From contig NZ_QYBC01000033.1 of the NCBI RefSeq assembly GCF_004137085.1, positions 1-35,194 on the forward strand: a stretch of 35,194 bases of DNA, in the 5' to 3' direction. Source of the stretch: Lichenibacterium ramalinae (lineage in GTDB: Bacteria > Pseudomonadota > Alphaproteobacteria > Rhizobiales > Beijerinckiaceae). Both the position numbers and the translations under genes were made by a program. The notes under the pieces are model-generated. The model made no database searches. It saw only the letters and a program-made list of their open reading frames with translations, and was not told the origin of the DNA. Shown here piece by piece: positions 14,370-22,303 of this stretch. Within the stretch, counting starts at the first letter, position 1; every line of letters starts with the position of its first letter.

Positions 14370-16190
14370 GTGTCGGACCGCCTGCTCGCCTTCTACAACG
14401 AGGAGCTCGGGGCGCTGCGCCGCCTCGGCGCCGGCTTCGCGCGCCGCTTCCCCAAGGTGGCGGGGCGCCTGCGCCTGTCCGCCGACGCGGCCGACGACCC
14501 CCATGTGGCGCGGCTGATCGAAAGCTTCTCTTTCATCGCGGCGCGGCTGCGCTTGAAGCTCGACGACGACCTGCCCGAGTTGACCGAAACGCTGCTGGAG
14601 TTCCTGTACCCGCACTACCTCGCGCCGATCCCGAGCCTCGGCATCGTGCGGGTCGAGCCCGGGCCGGACCTCGCCGGGGCCTTCCCGGTGCCGCGCGGCA
14701 CCGTCGTGGAGAGCGAGATGGTCGAGGAGGACGTTTGCCGCTTCCGCACCACCCAGGCGGTGACGCTGTGGCCGATCCGCGTCGTGAGCGCGGCCGTCAA
14801 GCGCCAGCCTTTCGTGGCGCCGCGGGACCGCCGCGGTGGGCGCGGCGCCGAGGCCGAGGCCGCGGCCTGCCTTCACCTCGTGCTCAGATGCGACGACCCC
14901 AAGGCCGACTTCACCGCGCTCGGCCTCGACCAGCTGCGCTTTTTCCTGCGCGCTCCGCCGCGTCTCGCCGCGGAACTCTACTGGACATTGCTTGACCGCT
15001 GCACGGCCGTGGCCCTCGCCGACGGGCCGGAAGATCAGGCCGCGGTGTTCCTGCCGCCCGAGTCCGTTTCCGCCGCAGGCCTCGGCGCCGAAGATGCGGC
15101 CCTGCCGGCGGCGCCGCGCGGCCACCCAGCCTTCCGGCTGCTGACGGAGTTCTTCGCCTACCCGGACAAGTTCCTGTTCGTCGATCTCGCCGGCATCGAT
15201 GCCAAGACGCTGCGGGGCGCGAACGGCACGATGCACGTCTTCTTCTTCCTCTCGCGCCACAGCGCCGAGTTGGAGAAGGGCGTGTCGGCAGACACCCTGG
15301 CGCTGCGCTGCACGCCGGTCGTCAACCTGTTCAAGCAGAGGGCCGAGCCGGTGACGATGACGCGCGCCGTCAGCGAATATCCGGTCGTGCCGGACGGGCG
15401 CCGCGCCGCGACCCGCGAAGTCTACGCGATCGATACCGTGACGGTGTCGGAGCGGGCCGGCGGCACGCGGGTCGCGACCCCGCTGTTCGGCCGCATGGCC
15501 GAAGCCGACGAGGCGCCGCTGCACTGGCAACTTCACCGGCGCCGCCTCGTCGAGGGCGACTGCGGCACCGACGCGCGGATCGCGATCGTCGACGCCGAGG
15601 CCGGCCCGATCTCCTCCATCGATGCGGTGCTGGGCATCGACACGACCTGCCTCAACCGCGACCTGCCGGTGCGGCTGCCCTACGGCGGTGGGCACCCGGT
15701 GCTGATGCCGCAGCGCGGCACCATCGATCTCGCGGGCTTCACGGCGCTGACCCCGCTGAGCCCGACGCTGCGGCTGCGCGAGGGCGTGGGGCTGCACTGG
15801 CGGCTCTTGTCGCACCTCAAGCTCGGCCACCTGTCGCTCGCGGACGGTGAGGGCGGCCCCGAAACGCTGCGCGAGATGATGCGACTCTACGACTACCGCG
15901 ACGCGCCCGAAACCCATGCACTGATCGACGCCGTAACGGGCGTGAGCCACCGCCGCTCGACCGCGCGGGTGGCGGGCGGGGGGCTCGCGCGCGGGCTCGA
16001 CGTCGAGGTGGAGATGGACGGGCGCGCGGTGGACCCAGGCCAGGCCTTCCTGTTCGGGCAGGTGCTGGACCGCTTCTTCGGCCTCTACGTCAACCTGAAC
16101 GGCTTCACCCGGCTGAGGGTCCGCCTCAAGGGCGCGTCCGAGCCGCTCCACCGCTGGCCGCCGCGTTCGGGCGCACGGGCGCTAGCGTGA
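14370..16190 (+). CDS. tssF: T6SS baseplate protein TssF (ImpG/VasA)
   Basis: TssF forms the baseplate wedge with TssG. The 606-residue product opens LLAFYNEELGALRRLGAGFARRFPKVAGRL, the conserved TssF start, followed by DPHVARLIESFSFIAARLRLKLDDDLPE and LLEFLYPHYLAPIPS. Further family blocks are FRLLTEFFAYPDKFLFVDL (about 250-268) and the C-terminal GLARGLDVEVEMD and VLDRFFGLYVNLN. GTG 14370 is the start. The 3' neighbour should be tssG, but an IS3-type remnant begins about 40 nt after the stop and no tssG is present there. Confidence 0.95.
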   Translation: MSDRLLAFYNEELGALRRLGAGFARRFPKVAGRLRLSADAADDPHVARLIESFSFIAARLRLKLDDDLPELTETLLEFLYPHYLAPIPSLGIVRVEPGPDLAGAFPVPRGTVVESEMVEEDVCRFRTTQAVTLWPIRVVSAAVKRQPFVAPRDRRGGRGAEAEAAACLHLVLRCDDPKADFTALGLDQLRFFLRAPPRLAAELYWTLLDRCTAVALADGPEDQAAVFLPPESVSAAGLGAEDAALPAAPRGHPAFRLLTEFFAYPDKFLFVDLAGIDAKTLRGANGTMHVFFFLSRHSAELEKGVSADTLALRCTPVVNLFKQRAEPVTMTRAVSEYPVVPDGRRAATREVYAIDTVTVSERAGGTRVATPLFGRMAEADEAPLHWQLHRRRLVEGDCGTDARIAIVDAEAGPISSIDAVLGIDTTCLNRDLPVRLPYGGGHPVLMPQRGTIDLAGFTALTPLSPTLRLREGVGLHWRLLSHLKLGHLSLADGEGGPETLREMMRLYDYRDAPETHALIDAVTGVSHRRSTARVAGGGLARGLDVEVEMDGRAVDPGQAFLFGQVLDRFFGLYVNLNGFTRLRVRLKGASEPLHRWPPRSGARALA

Positions 16191-16229
16191 CGATCCAGTG
16201 CGAGCCTGCCCGAGACCGTCCACCTCCCC

Positions 16230-16640
16230 CTTTGAAGTGGTCCGCCCCGCGTATGGCTTTCGAGCCCCGGGGGGGGACGGACGACATGGGCCCGAGGAGC
16301 CCATCACCGAGCCGCGTCAGGAGTGAAGGACCTGGAGATCGAGAACAGCCGGCTTCGCGAGGCGATCGTGCACCTCACGCTCGACAAGCTGATTTCGCAG
16401 GAGGCATCCTGGCGAAATGTCCGAGCCCTGCTCGCCGAAGCGTCTGCATCGACCATGTCCGGGGTGTGCCGCCCACCTCCGAGCCCCACGCCTGCCGGAC
16501 GCTCGGTCGGCACCGATCGACGCAAGGCGCGGCGGGCCGCGGCGACGAGGACCACCTGACGGCCGACCTGCTCCTTGGGCCAGGCTACGCGCGGCGCACC
16601 GGCCGACGGCGCACCGACATTCACGCCGGACCACCAGGAG
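16230..16640 (+). mobile_element. Degenerate IS3-family transposase remnant downstream of tssF
   Basis: A stretch at 16323-16415 reads KDLEIENSRLREAIVHLTLDK, a typical IS3-family OrfA C-terminal/OrfB N-terminal motif (LExENxRLRxAVxDLTLDK). In another frame at about 16423-16560 there is CIDHV and then ACRTLGRHRSTQ, resembling the IS3 OrfB start (ACRVLGQHRSTQ), and DEDHLTAD. Frames are broken and only about 400 bp survive, so it is inactive. The catalytic DDE segment is missing. No terminal inverted repeats or target duplication could be seen. The remaining bases to 16784 hold no gene that I recognise. Confidence 0.7.
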
Positions 16641-16784
16641 GGCGCCGATCACCCACGGCATCATGGCACGACAGCCCTCGTCGAACCGTGACGGTCATCG
16701 CCGACCCCAGAATGCCGAACATCGTCGAACGCGGCCGCCGATCCTGACAAGGGCGATCGACCCGGTGGAGATCGCCAGAGGCGT

Positions 16785-17270
16785 TCACGCCGGCACCGCC
16801 CCCCGGCACTCCCAGAAGACCGAGCCGTCGAACTCGCACACCGTGTGGCCGTCCTGGTTGATGCCGGTGTTGTGGTGGAACACCAGGCCCCAGCCGGCCG
16901 TGGAGGAGGCGTGTTTGGCGGTGAGGGTGGAGGCGTAGCTGATCGTGTCGCCGGCATGGACGGGCCGCCGCCATTTCAGGCTGCGGAACCCCGGCGAGGG
17001 CCCGGGCCGCGAGGGCGTCTCGCCCCGCGCCGCCAGCGCCGCCATCGTGGCCTGCCGGGAGGTGACGTAGAGCCTCATCCACACCGCCACCGTGTGCCAG
17101 CCCGAGGCCGCGAGCCGGCCGAAGTGGCTCTGCGCCGCCGCGGCATCGTCGAGGTGGAAGGGCTGCGGGTCGTAGCGCTGCGCGAAGCCGACGATCTCGT
17201 CGGCCGTGAACGTGTGGCTGCCGAGATCGAGCCTCGTCCCCACCCGGAGATCTTCGAAGAAGTCGCTCAC
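16785..17270 (-). CDS. MaoC-like hotdog-fold dehydratase/hydratase
   Basis: MaoC domain proteins hydrate (R)-enoyl-CoA or related thioesters. The 161-residue product begins (GTG 17270) SDFFEDLRVGTRLDLGSHTFTADEIV and has the hotdog hydratase motif YDPQPFHLDD (about 35-44), where Asp and His form the catalytic pair, and GWHTVAVW. The C-terminal half has RRPVHAGDTISY and the NQDGHTVCEFDGSVF strand. The stop lies at the edge of the IS scar next to tssF. It may be expressed with the AI-2E-family transporter gene 134 bp upstream on the same strand. The physiological substrate is unknown. Confidence 0.85.
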   Translation of the reverse strand: MSDFFEDLRVGTRLDLGSHTFTADEIVGFAQRYDPQPFHLDDAAAAQSHFGRLAASGWHTVAVWMRLYVTSRQATMAALAARGETPSRPGPSPGFRSLKWRRPVHAGDTISYASTLTAKHASSTAGWGLVFHHNTGINQDGHTVCEFDGSVFWECRGAVPA

Positions 17271-17404
17271 GCCCGCGCCTCCATGCCGGCCCGCCCGGCG
17301 CCCCCGCCCGCCCGGCGCTGCCGGCCCGGATTGAACGGCACGATTGCGACCGACGCGAGGCCCGGGGCCGAGCCGGGCCGGGAATCGCGTTCGGCGCCCC
17401 CGCC

Positions 17405-19321
17405 TCACGCCCGGGAAACGGCCGCTTCGCGACCGGCGCGGGCGGCGGCGGGCGGCGAGGAGGCGGGCGGCGGAGGGGCGGCGAGGCGGACGGCGTGGTC
17501 GACGGCGTCGGCGAGGCTCGCCACGGCGTCCCGCCCTTCGGCGGCGTCGGGCTGCGGGTGCGGTGGCCCGGGCGCCTCGGCGTCGCCGGCGGCGCCGCGC
17601 CACCAAGCGCCGACCAGCAGCGGCACGCCGGGCTTGCGGCGCTCCAGCCGGCGCAGGGCGAAGCGGAGATAGGCGGGGCTGGAGCCGTCGAGGCTGGACA
17701 GGACGACGAGGCCCGCATCGTCCAGCGCCAGCCCACCGATCCTGGCCTTGTTCAGCATGTCGTGCGTCGCCGCCACCGCGCCGAAGCCGCGCCGCGCCAG
17801 CAGTTGGGCCAGGGCCGCCGCTGCGGCATCGTCGAGCGCGCCGCGGCTGCCGATGCACAGGACCGCGCCCGCCCGCCGCCAGGGCTCCGGCAGGGGATCG
17901 GGCGGCGCCCCCTCGTCCCGGCCCGCCGCGGCGCCGGCGGCCGGTGCCGCGTCGGGGTCGGACAGGTTCTCCACCACCTCCAGGACCGAGGCCGCGATGC
18001 GGCCCTGGCGGTCGGCGTCGAGCCGGCCCTGGGCGACGTCGTCCTGGGCCAGCAGCAGGCCGGGCAGCAACACGGCGTCGTAATAGTCGGGCAGCGCCAT
18101 GTCCTTCAGCAGCCGCTCCGCCTCCTCCGAGGCTTCCACGGGGTCGTCGGCGAGCAGGCGCTGGTAGAAGACCTCCTGCGGGGCCAGGGCCGGCCTGTCC
18201 CCCAGCATCACGGCGAGGAAGCCCAGGGGCTCGACGTGGCGGCCCAGCACCACCAGGCACACCGTCATGGGCGTCGACAGGACGAGCCCGACCGGGCCCC
18301 ACAGCACCGTCCAGAAGGTGGCGGCGACCACCACGGCGAGCGGCGACAGGCCGGTGTTGTGGCCGTAGAGGAAGGGCTCGATGACCTGGCCCACGACCGC
18401 CTCGATGGCGGCGAAGAGCCCGGCCGTCCAGAACACCGTGGACCAGCCGGGCGCGACGGCGGCGGCCAGGGCCAGCGGCGCCAGCGCGGCGAGCGGGGGC
18501 CCGACATAGGGCACGAAACGCAGGAAGCCGAAGAGGATCCCCCACAGGACGGGGCTCGGCACCCCGATCGCCCACAGGCCCAGCCCGACGAGGAGGCCCG
18601 CCACCGTGTTGACGGCGAGCTGGGTCAGGAGATAGCGGCTCAGCCGCCGCGCCGCGTCGTCGATGGCGGCGGTGGAGCGGTGGAGGTCGCCCGCGCCGAA
18701 GAGCCGGATGGCCCGGTTGCGCAGGTCCTCGCGGGCCAGCAGGATGAAGACCGCGTAGATGGCGACGAGGCCGGCGACCGCCAGCGGATGCAGCGCCGGC
18801 ATGAGGTAGCGCGCCATCACCTCCAGCGGCATCTCGGCCGGCCGCGCGATGACGACCGGCACGGGCGCAGGCCCGGACGCCGCGGCACCGGGGCTCGCCG
18901 CGCCCGCGGCCTGCGACGCGTGGAGCTGCTGGCCGAGGTTCGACACGAAGTCCGAGAAGCGGGACAGGCCCTCGCCCGACAGCATGCCGCGCAGGACCTC
19001 GATCTTGGCCAGCACCGTGGATTGGTACTGCGGCATGGCGTCGATGAGGCCGCGGAGCTGCAGCGCCATCAGGGCCCCGAGCGCCACGATCAACAGGAAG
19101 GCCAGCAGCGTCATGATCAGCACGGGCAGGACCCGGCCGAGGTGCCAGCGCCGGAGCAGGCGGACGCCCGGCGCCAGGACGAAGCTCAGCAGGATCGCCA
19201 GAGCCGTCGGCACGAAGATCTCGGCGCCGAGGTAGAGCGCCGCGATCACCAGGCCGGCGGACAGGAGGTAGCGCAGGCTGTCCCGCGGGGCCGTGTCGAG
19301 CGACGGGACGATGCGCGGCAT
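17405..19321 (-). CDS. AI-2E family permease with a soluble C-terminal domain
   Basis: The 638-residue protein has an N-terminal transmembrane pair (about 15-80: LSAGLVIAALYLG and FVPTALAILLSFVLAPG), a periplasmic coil, then a run of transmembrane helices around 185-370 that includes the family motif LWGILFGFLRFVPYVGPP and ATFWTVLWGPVGLVLSTPM. This matches the AI-2E/PerM family, whose members export or exchange small molecules; the real substrate is uncertain. Beyond about 380 it carries a long cytoplasmic extension: a helical part and, about 485-590, an alternating beta/alpha segment (AVLCIGSRG, then GFGAVAATHDMLNK, LVVLSSLDGSSP, VPLLVGAWW) that looks Rossmann- or B12-binding-like. The last 60 residues are Pro/Ala-rich. 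Confidence 0.85.
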   Translation of the reverse strand: MPRIVPSLDTAPRDSLRYLLSAGLVIAALYLGAEIFVPTALAILLSFVLAPGVRLLRRWHLGRVLPVLIMTLLAFLLIVALGALMALQLRGLIDAMPQYQSTVLAKIEVLRGMLSGEGLSRFSDFVSNLGQQLHASQAAGAASPGAAASGPAPVPVVIARPAEMPLEVMARYLMPALHPLAVAGLVAIYAVFILLAREDLRNRAIRLFGAGDLHRSTAAIDDAARRLSRYLLTQLAVNTVAGLLVGLGLWAIGVPSPVLWGILFGFLRFVPYVGPPLAALAPLALAAAVAPGWSTVFWTAGLFAAIEAVVGQVIEPFLYGHNTGLSPLAVVVAATFWTVLWGPVGLVLSTPMTVCLVVLGRHVEPLGFLAVMLGDRPALAPQEVFYQRLLADDPVEASEEAERLLKDMALPDYYDAVLLPGLLLAQDDVAQGRLDADRQGRIAASVLEVVENLSDPDAAPAAGAAAGRDEGAPPDPLPEPWRRAGAVLCIGSRGALDDAAAAALAQLLARRGFGAVAATHDMLNKARIGGLALDDAGLVVLSSLDGSSPAYLRFALRRLERRKPGVPLLVGAWWRGAAGDAEAPGPPHPQPDAAEGRDAVASLADAVDHAVRLAAPPPPASSPPAAARAGREAAVSRA

Positions 19322-19745
19322 GATGTCGAGGACCTCCAGAGCCTGTCGGACGGCCGGTGAAGCGGAGACTCAACCCGAGCTTGTGGACGGGCCCGGGTTT
19401 CGGAGCTGGCGCGCGTCAGCGATGGCGAGCCGGTGCGGGGACGCGGCCCGGATCCATCGACTGACGTTGCGGCACCCCGACGCACACCAACGTCCCTGCG
19501 ACAATGTGGTTCGATCGGGCTCCGGCGCCCGCGCGACCTCGCCCCGGTGCAGGGGTGCGCCTGGGACGGCCTCCCTCCGAACCGAGGCCAGGTGAGCACG
19601 CCCTGCTCAGCCGTTTCGCCACCGGACCGAGGCCGAGACGCCGGCGACGGCGGGCCGCGACGGCGGCGGCGGGCTCGGCCGCCCGGCCGTCACCGCGGCG
19701 GCCGGGCGGGCCGGCCCGACCTCCGCGGAGCTTTTCGCCTGGGCC
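19322..19745. other. 424-bp non-coding gap
   Basis: No protein-like reading frame is seen; short open frames here are Arg/Pro/Ala-rich GC artefacts. The left half must hold the promoter of the AI-2E-family gene (minus strand). The right part contains the hairpin at 19679-19709. Confidence 0.6.
19679..19709 (-). terminator. Hairpin downstream of the cytochrome c gene
   Basis: An 11-bp perfect inverted repeat (19679-19689 and 19699-19709, core GCCCGGCCG) with a 9-nt loop lies about 37 bp beyond the cytochrome c stop. No T-run follows, so termination is tentative. Confidence 0.4.
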
Positions 19746-20348
19746 CTATTTGACGGGGGCGGGCGCCGCGGCGGGCTGGACGGCGGCGGCCGGCGTGGCC
19801 TCGCTCACGGCCGGCAGGGGCTTGGGATCGTCCGACAGCGTGTGCAGATAGTCGAGGATGTCGGCGCGCTTCTGCGGGTCCGTCTCGCCCGCGTAGGTCA
19901 TCTTGGTGCCGGGCGCGTAGCCCTTGGGCGAGGTGATGAAGGCGTTGATCTTGTCGAGCGACCAATCCCCGCCCTTGCCCTTGATGGCTTCGGAATAGGA
20001 GAAGCCCGGGATGCTGGCGACCGGGCGGTCGACCACGCCCCAGAGCGGCGGGCCGATCTTGGCGCCGGCACCCTTCTCGAAATTGTGGCAGGCACCGCAG
20101 GCCTTGGCGAGGTTCGCGCCCTTCTCGGGGCTGGCCGAGGCCAGCAGCACGGGAAGCGGCTTGGCGGGCGCCGCGGTCTTGCTGTCGCCGGTGCCGGACG
20201 TTTCGGCCATGGCGAGCGGGAGGTCGTAGCCGGGCTTGGCCGGGGTGGGGGCCTCGTAGAACCAGGCGGCCACGAGGCCGAGACCCATCGTCGCCAGGAG
20301 CGTGCCGAGCACGCCGCCGGCGATCTTGTTGACCTCGAACGAATCCAT
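19746..20348 (-). CDS. Membrane-anchored cytochrome c (CycM/c552 type)
   Basis: A mono-haem class I cytochrome c that would carry electrons in the respiratory chain from a membrane-anchored position. The 200-residue product starts MDSFEVNK, followed by an uncleaved anchor helix at about 9-30 (IAGGVLGTLLATMGLGLVAAWF). The haem motif CGACH is at 84-88, a GPPLWGVVDRP block at 99-109, and the axial-ligand Met at 150 within PGTKMTYAG. The C-terminal tail after 175 is Ala/Pro-rich. ATG 20348 is chosen because the anchor and conserved sequence begin there. The gene is divergent from kdsB. Confidence 0.93.
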   Translation of the reverse strand: MDSFEVNKIAGGVLGTLLATMGLGLVAAWFYEAPTPAKPGYDLPLAMAETSGTGDSKTAAPAKPLPVLLASASPEKGANLAKACGACHNFEKGAGAKIGPPLWGVVDRPVASIPGFSYSEAIKGKGGDWSLDKINAFITSPKGYAPGTKMTYAGETDPQKRADILDYLHTLSDDPKPLPAVSEATPAAAVQPAAAPAPVK

Positions 20349-20493
20349 GGCCGCGGCGACTCCCGTGCATCGTGGTTGCGGCGCGCCGCAGTCCGGCGCA
20401 CCTCGCCGCCCCGCGACGCCGGCGGCCCCGGGCCACCATCCGTCGATCGAAGCGGTGAGGCCGACCTCTGCGCGCGACAGCCCACCTTTGATC

Positions 20494-20533
20494 CCATTAG
20501 GCACTTTGCCCTGAGCTTGGCAACACGTATAAG
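20494..20533. promoter_or_regulatory. Overlapping divergent sigma-70-like promoters (kdsB and cytochrome c)
   Basis: Plus strand: TTGCCC (20506-20511), 16-nt spacer, TATAAG (20528-20533), about 73 bp before the kdsB ATG. Minus strand: TTGCCA (complement of 20518-20523), 18-nt spacer, TAATGG (complement of 20494-20499), for the cytochrome gene. The two overlap, so they could compete for polymerase. Confidence 0.45.
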
Positions 20534-20605
20534 CGCGGCCCCGCGCGCCTTTTCGACATCCTCCCGGTGGCGGGCGCCCGCCGCAGACCCGAGGCTGTCC
20601 GGCCC

Positions 20606-21337
20606 ATGAACCCCATCGTGCTGATCCCGGCCCGGATGGCGGCGACCCGCCTGCCGGGCAAGCCGCTGCTCCCGATCGGCGGCCTCCCCATGATCGTGCA
20701 GGTGTGGCACCGGGCCATGGAGGCGGATGTCGGCCCCGTCCTGGTGGCGACCGACGACGCCGGCATCGCCGAAGCCGTGGTGGCGGCGGGCGGGCGGGCG
20801 GCCCTGACGCGCGCCGACCACCCGTCGGGCACCGACCGGATCCACGAGGCGCTGGAGGCGGTGGACCCCGATGGGCGCCACGACGTGGTGGTGAACCTGC
20901 AGGGCGACATGCCGACGCTCGACCCCGGCATCGTGGGGGCGGCGCTCGGGCCCCTCGCCGACCCCGACGTGGCCATGGCCACGCTGGCGGCCGTGATCCG
21001 GCGCGAGGAGGAGCGGGCCGACCCCGCCGTCGTCAAGCTCGTCGGGACGGCGGTCGGCGAGCGGCGGCTGCGCGCCCTCTATTTCACGCGCGCCACCGCA
21101 CCCTGGGGCGAGGGGCCGCTCCACCACCACATCGGGCTCTACGCCTTCCGCCGCGCGGCGCTGCGGCGCTTCGTGGCCCTGCCGCCCTCCCCGCTGGAGC
21201 GGCGCGAGCGGCTGGAACAGCTCCGCGCGCTCGAGGCCGGGCTCCGCATCGACGCCGCCGTGGTGGACACGGTGCCGCTCGGCGTGGACAACCCCGCCGA
21301 ACTCGCCCGCGCCCGTGCCCTGCTGGAGGCCCCATGA
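20606..21337 (+). CDS. kdsB: 3-deoxy-manno-octulosonate cytidylyltransferase KdsB
   Basis: KdsB activates Kdo with CTP to give CMP-Kdo for lipopolysaccharide inner-core synthesis. The 243-residue product has the nucleotidyltransferase start [18 protein letters not shown], the DDAGIAEAV segment, [12 protein letters not shown], the VVNLQGDMP metal/nucleotide motif, [10 protein letters not shown], and the [15 protein letters not shown] block. ATG 20606 places this conserved start at residue 4. The stop overlaps the pheA start as ATGA, so the two are co-translated. Confidence 0.96.
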   Translation: MNPIVLIPARMAATRLPGKPLLPIGGLPMIVQVWHRAMEADVGPVLVATDDAGIAEAVVAAGGRAALTRADHPSGTDRIHEALEAVDPDGRHDVVVNLQGDMPTLDPGIVGAALGPLADPDVAMATLAAVIRREEERADPAVVKLVGTAVGERRLRALYFTRATAPWGEGPLHHHIGLYAFRRAALRRFVALPPSPLERRERLEQLRALEAGLRIDAAVVDTVPLGVDNPAELARARALLEAP

Positions 21338-22248
21338 ACCACGTCATCGCCTACCAGGGGGAGCCGGGCGCCTTCTCGCACCAGTCCTGCCAGGCCGTCT
21401 ATCCGGACTGGGAGCCCCTGCCCTGCCCGACCTTCGAGGACGCCTTCGCGGCGGTGCTCGAGGAGCGCGCCACGCTCGCCATGATCCCCATCGAGAATTC
21501 CATCGCGGGCCGCGTCGCCGACATCCACGCGCTCATCCCCAAGGCCGGGCTGCACATCGTCGGCGAGTTCTTCCTGCCGGTGCATTTCCAGCTGATGGGC
21601 GTGTCGGGCGCGCGGATCGAGGACCTGCGCACGGTGCAGAGCCACGTCCACGCACTCGGCCAGTGCCGCAAGCTGATCCGTCGGCTGGGGCTGAAGGCCA
21701 TCGTGGCGGGCGACACGGCGGGCTCGGCCCGCGAGGTGGCGGCGGCGGGCGACCCCAGCCGCGGCTCGCTGTCGCCGCGCCTCGCCGCCGGCATCTACGG
21801 GCTCGACATCCTCGCCGAGGACGTCGAGGACGAGGACCACAACACCACCCGCTTCGTGGTGCTGTCGCGCGAACCCGCGACGCCGGCCGCGGGCAACGGC
21901 CCGGTGGTGACGAGCTTCGTGTTCCGGGTGCGCAACCTGCCCGCCGCCCTCTACAAGGCGCTCGGCGGCTTCGCCACCAACGGCGTCAACATGACGAGGC
22001 TCGAATCCTACATGGTGGAGGGCGAGTTCACCGCGACGCAGTTCCTCGCCGACGTCGAGGGCCACCCGGAGGACCCGGCGGTGAAGCGCGCGCTCGACGA
22101 GCTGCGGTATTTCTCGCGGGAGTTCCACAGTCTCGGGACCTACCCGGCCCACGCGTTCCGGGTCGACAGCACGGCGGGCACGGGCAGCCTGCAGGGTGGC
22201 CTGCAGGGCGGGCTGCAGGGCAGCCTAGAGGGCGGGCAGCACCGCTAG
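21334..22248 (+). CDS. pheA: Prephenate dehydratase PheA (monofunctional, ACT domain)
   Basis: This enzyme converts prephenate to phenylpyruvate in phenylalanine synthesis. The 304-residue product has the periplasmic-binding-like catalytic region: [12 protein letters not shown] (5-16), [12 protein letters not shown] with the conserved ENS-x-x-G, the [12 protein letters not shown] block, and [14 protein letters not shown] follows at about residue 170 (conserved TRF), and an ACT domain (about 195-270) with [23 protein letters not shown] gives phenylalanine feedback control. There is no chorismate mutase domain. The last 20 residues are an unusual LQGG-repeat tail encoded by tandem DNA repeats. 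The start overlaps the kdsB stop. Confidence 0.96.
   Translation: MNHVIAYQGEPGAFSHQSCQAVYPDWEPLPCPTFEDAFAAVLEERATLAMIPIENSIAGRVADIHALIPKAGLHIVGEFFLPVHFQLMGVSGARIEDLRTVQSHVHALGQCRKLIRRLGLKAIVAGDTAGSAREVAAAGDPSRGSLSPRLAAGIYGLDILAEDVEDEDHNTTRFVVLSREPATPAAGNGPVVTSFVFRVRNLPAALYKALGGFATNGVNMTRLESYMVEGEFTATQFLADVEGHPEDPAVKRALDELRYFSREFHSLGTYPAHAFRVDSTAGTGSLQGGLQGGLQGSLEGGQHR
22188..22235 (+). repeat. Four 12-bp tandem units in the pheA 3' end
   Basis: Units at 22188, 22200, 22212 and 22224 follow CCTGCAGGGYGG with one to three changes each. Each unit encodes four residues (L-Q-G-G type), giving the low-complexity tail of PheA. Confidence 0.85.
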
Positions 22249-22303
22249 AAGCGGTCCCACGCCGCCCGCCCGCCCCGCTTCCACCATCGAAAGGCTCCCG
22301 CCC

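Noticed and set aside
16187-16747. Possible tssG start after tssF
   Set aside because: The frame has no TssG motifs and soon enters the IS3 transposase remnant.
17495-19360. 621-residue plus-strand frame opposite the AI-2E gene
   Set aside because: His/Gln/Arg-rich antisense of a well-supported membrane protein.
19433-19753. Small plus-strand gene in the gap before the cytochrome gene
   Set aside because: Sequence is low complexity (Arg/Pro/Gly), with no RBS and no family features.
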